Shown: piece by piece, positions 61,864-64,000 of the stretch | How positions within the stretch are numbered: position 1 is the first letter of the stretch | How the letters are laid out: each line of letters opens with the position of its first letter | Assembly (NCBI GenBank): GCA_903960915.1 | Contig: CAJCCO010000070.1 | Span: 1-64,000, forward strand | Reading direction: 5' to 3' | DNA: 64,000 nucleotides | Source: an uncultured beta proteobacterium | GTDB taxonomy: Bacteria; Pseudomonadota; Gammaproteobacteria; Burkholderiales; Burkholderiaceae_C | Notes under the pieces: generated by a model | Seen by the model: only the letters and a program-made list of their open reading frames with translations | What the model was told of the DNA's origin: nothing | Databases searched by the model: none | Program-made: the position numbers and the translations under genes

Positions 61864-63806
61864 GCTGCGGCCTTTACTGGCGCGAAGATTTTCGCGTCGT
61901 CGATTCGGAGGGTGGCACTGACGCTGCCGGTACGGCCGTCTTCAAACTTGACGACGGTCTCAATGAACTGGCTGGTGCGGCCTTCGTACAGCGCGTCCAC
62001 CAGGGGCATGTATTTTTCAGCAATGAACCCACGGCGAACCTTGTTGGTGCGGGTGAGTTCACCGTCGTCGGCATCGAGCTCTTTGTGCAGCACCAAGAAG
62101 CGGCTGACCTGGGAGCCCGCCAGCAACTCATCGGCGCTCAGGTCGGCGTTGACCTTTTCCACGCATTCTTTGATGAGCTGGTAGACCTCGGGCTTTTGCG
62201 CCAGGTCGGTGTAGCCGGCATACGGCAGGTTGCGCCGCTCGGCCCAGTTGCCGACCGCGTCAAAGTCGATGTTGATCATGACGCAGACTTTCTCGCGGCC
62301 ATCGCCATACGCCACCACCTCTTTGATGTGGGGGAAGAACTTAAGCTTGTTCTCCACGTACTTGGGCGCGAACATGGCGCCATCGAACAGGCCACCCTTG
62401 ATGCGGCCCACGTCTTTCACGCGGTCGATGATTTTCAAGTGGCCGTGCGCGTCAATAAAGCCGGCGTCGCTGGTGTGGTACCAGCCGTCAGGGGTGAGCA
62501 CTTCGGCCGTGGCAGCCGGGTTTTTGAAATACTCTTTGAGCAAGCCAGGCGACTTGACCAGAATTTCGCCATCCGCCGCCACCTTGATTTCAACGCCGGC
62601 GCAGGGCACGCCCACGGTGTCGGCACGGGCTTCGTGGTCGGGTTGCAGGCAAACAAACACGGCGGTCTCGGTAGAACCGTAGAGCTGCTTGAGGTTGATG
62701 CCAATGGAGCGGTAAAAGCTGAACAGGTCAGGGCCAATGGCCTCACCGGCGGTGTAAGCCACGCGCACCCGGCTCATGCCCAGGTTGTTGCGCAAGGGGC
62801 CGTAGACCATCAGGTTGCCCAGCGCGTAGACCACGCGGTCTAGCAGCGCGATTGACTCACCGGCCATGCGGGCGGGGCCAACCCGCTGCGCCACCGACAT
62901 GAAGTAATGGAACATGCGCCGCTTGAGGGCGCCGGCATCTTCCATGCGAATCATCACGCTGGTCAGCAGGCCTTCAAACACGCGCGGCGGGGCAAAGTAG
63001 TAGGTCGGGCCCACCTCTTTCAAGTCGATGGTGACGGTGGCGGCCGACTCGGGGCAGTTCACCACGTAGCCGCAGGCCAACCACTGCGCATAGGAAAAAA
63101 TGTTTTGCCCAATCCAGGCGGGTGGCAAATAGGCCAGCACTTCTTCTTTGTAGGTCAGGTGGTCAAACTCGGCACCGGCGCGGGCGCGGTCGAGCAAGGA
63201 GTTGTGCGTGTGCACCACGCCTTTGGGGTTGCCGGTGGTGCCGGAGGTGAAAAACATGGCGCCCACATCGTCGGGCTGGATCTGGCTGACCTGGGCCTCC
63301 AGGAAGCCCGGGTGTTGCGTGACAAACACCTGGCCTGCGGCCAGCAGTTCATCGATGGCAGCCAAACCGGGCTCGTCGTAGCTGCGCAGGCCACGCGGAT
63401 CGTCAAAGTAAATGTGGGCCAACTGCGGGCACTGCTCGCGAATTTCCAGCAGCTTGTCGACCTGCTCCTGGTCTTCGGCAAAGGCAAAGCACACGTCGGC
63501 GTTGTTGATGGGGAACACGCACTCCAGAGCGGCTGCGTCTTGGTAAAGCGGAATGGGCACAGCACCCAAAGACTGCACCGCCAGCATGGTGGCGTACAGA
63601 CGCGGCCGATTGGCACCCAGCACCACCATGTGGTCACCCTTGCGCAAACCGGCCTGGTGCAAACCGCCTGCCAGTTGCTCTACCAGCGTAGCGAGATCGG
63701 CCCAAGATAGGGCCTGCCAAATACCGTACTCTTTTTCCCGCATGGCAGGATCGAGCGGCCGCTGGGCGGCATGGTTTAACAGCAGTCGAGGAAAAGTGGT
63801 CTGCAT
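61860..63806 (-). CDS. AMP-dependent long-chain acyl-CoA synthetase (FadD15-like)
   Basis: A 648-residue acyl-AMP synthetase starting at the ATG 63806 (MQTTFPRLLLNH, AAGG upstream); the reading frame is open further but without homology. MFFTSGTTGNPKGVVHTHNS is the P-loop motif, LKQLYGSTETAVFV the A5 motif, GWYHTSDAGFID the Asp motif and GRIKGGLFDGAMFAPKYVENKL the hinge region. It activates a fatty or aryl-aliphatic acid. First gene of the liv-type operon. Similar synthetases of this branch occur next to liv genes in many betaproteobacteria. Confidence 0.92.
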   Translation of the reverse strand: MQTTFPRLLLNHAAQRPLDPAMREKEYGIWQALSWADLATLVEQLAGGLHQAGLRKGDHMVVLGANRPRLYATMLAVQSLGAVPIPLYQDAAALECVFPINNADVCFAFAEDQEQVDKLLEIREQCPQLAHIYFDDPRGLRSYDEPGLAAIDELLAAGQVFVTQHPGFLEAQVSQIQPDDVGAMFFTSGTTGNPKGVVHTHNSLLDRARAGAEFDHLTYKEEVLAYLPPAWIGQNIFSYAQWLACGYVVNCPESAATVTIDLKEVGPTYYFAPPRVFEGLLTSVMIRMEDAGALKRRMFHYFMSVAQRVGPARMAGESIALLDRVVYALGNLMVYGPLRNNLGMSRVRVAYTAGEAIGPDLFSFYRSIGINLKQLYGSTETAVFVCLQPDHEARADTVGVPCAGVEIKVAADGEILVKSPGLLKEYFKNPAATAEVLTPDGWYHTSDAGFIDAHGHLKIIDRVKDVGRIKGGLFDGAMFAPKYVENKLKFFPHIKEVVAYGDGREKVCVMINIDFDAVGNWAERRNLPYAGYTDLAQKPEVYQLIKECVEKVNADLSADELLAGSQVSRFLVLHKELDADDGELTRTNKVRRGFIAEKYMPLVDALYEGRTSQFIETVVKFEDGRTGSVSATLRIDDAKIFAPVKAAA

Positions 63807-63874
63807 CCCGGCACCTTGTCTTCTAATGGGAGCGGTGCGGCGCTTATCGCCCGCCAACCGCTGGAATAGCCCAA

Positions 63875-63918
63875 ATAATAGGCATTCGTTTGACGTTAAG
63901 TTGTCGTTTGAACGACAA
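63875..63918 (-). promoter_or_regulatory. Putative promoter and palindrome upstream of the acyl-CoA synthetase/liv operon
   Basis: TTGTCGTT-TG-AACGACAA (63901-63918, perfect 8-bp arms), overlapped by TTTGAA-N6-TTCAAA (63907-63924). On the minus strand a TATTAT -10-like box lies at 63875-63880, placing the palindrome just upstream of or over the -35. Region 63807-64000 shows no gene. Confidence 0.45.
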
Positions 63919-64000
63919 TTCAAATCTATCTGAGTAGGTGTTTTCCCTTCACTTTCTACCAACTTACAGCGAAGCGACCTATGCGCAGCGACAACACAGC

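Noticed and set aside
60382-62184. Plus-strand frame of about 600 codons
   Set aside because: Antisense to livH, livG and the acyl-CoA synthetase; no domain recognised.

Overview
The window looks like a chromosome segment of a GC-rich betaproteobacterium, most likely Comamonadaceae (Rhodoferax/Polaromonas/Acidovorax type). The signs are the slmA-argB pair, Bug-type solute-binding proteins, a phasin with an H1-like tail, a DUF1840 protein, an EPS-associated MarR regulator and a 2-aminobenzoyl-CoA type aromatic cluster. This assignment is inference from gene content. No rRNA, tRNA, CRISPR array, transposase or phage gene was seen.

Region 1 (1-7.1 kb, all minus strand) holds fatty-acid and central metabolism: a 3-hydroxyacyl-CoA dehydrogenase cut by the window edge, a secreted DUF2147 protein, a long acyl-CoA dehydrogenase, a TetR regulator with a strong operator-like palindrome upstream, a fumarylacetoacetate-hydrolase family enzyme, slmA and argB.

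Region 2 (7.2-35.0 kb, all minus strand) is a large surface-polysaccharide locus, probably a Wzx/Wzy-dependent O-antigen. Transcription runs from high to low coordinates: rfbBDAC (dTDP-rhamnose), wzz, an EPS-type MarR regulator, manC, wbpA/B/D/E (UDP-2,3-diamino-uronic acid), an AT3-SGNH acyltransferase, wzx, hisH/hisF-like ammonia supply, wzy, wbpG, a GT4, wbpI-like epimerase, a fused glutaminase/N-acetyl-sugar amidotransferase, a second GT4, an initiating sugar transferase with acetyltransferase and aminotransferase (PglC/PglD/PglE type), and a membrane 4,6-dehydratase (CapD/WbpM type). The set resembles the one that makes acetamidino-mannuronate repeat units such as Pseudomonas aeruginosa O5. 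Unusually, it has two independent amidination modules: WbpG with HisH/HisF, and a single-chain class II glutaminase plus PP-loop enzyme. From wecB/wbpI through the acyltransferase (14.9-24.2 kb) the genes overlap or touch.

Region 3 (35.2-44.3 kb) is a storage-lipid neighbourhood: a two-domain fatty acyl-CoA reductase-like SDR, a phasin, a patatin-like lipase, a TetR regulator, a TPR protein, a WS/DGAT acyltransferase, an acyl-CoA-binding protein, a PHA-system protein and a lipoprotein aminopeptidase. Together they suggest wax ester or triacylglycerol storage beside PHA.

Region 4 (44.4-51.5 kb, minus strand) is an aerobic CoA-dependent aromatic pathway of the 2-aminobenzoyl-CoA (or salicylyl-CoA) kind: a fused FAD monooxygenase/old-yellow-enzyme reductase, a MarR regulator, enoyl-CoA hydratase, acyl-CoA dehydrogenase, CoA ligase and a RidA protein, behind a promoter/operator that may give a leaderless mRNA. 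An MFS exporter, a RIO-type kinase and a DUF1840 protein follow on the plus strand.

Region 5 (54.1-64 kb, minus strand) is a branched-chain-amino-acid-type ABC transporter operon bracketed by two acyl/aryl-CoA ligases, ending with a Bug-type binding protein.

The same family of imperfectly palindromic intergenic repeats (CATTGCGAGCGAAGCG type) occurs at three places: as three tandem 87-bp units inside the rfb operon, as one arm near 35.1 kb, and as a pair of arms near 42.8 kb.
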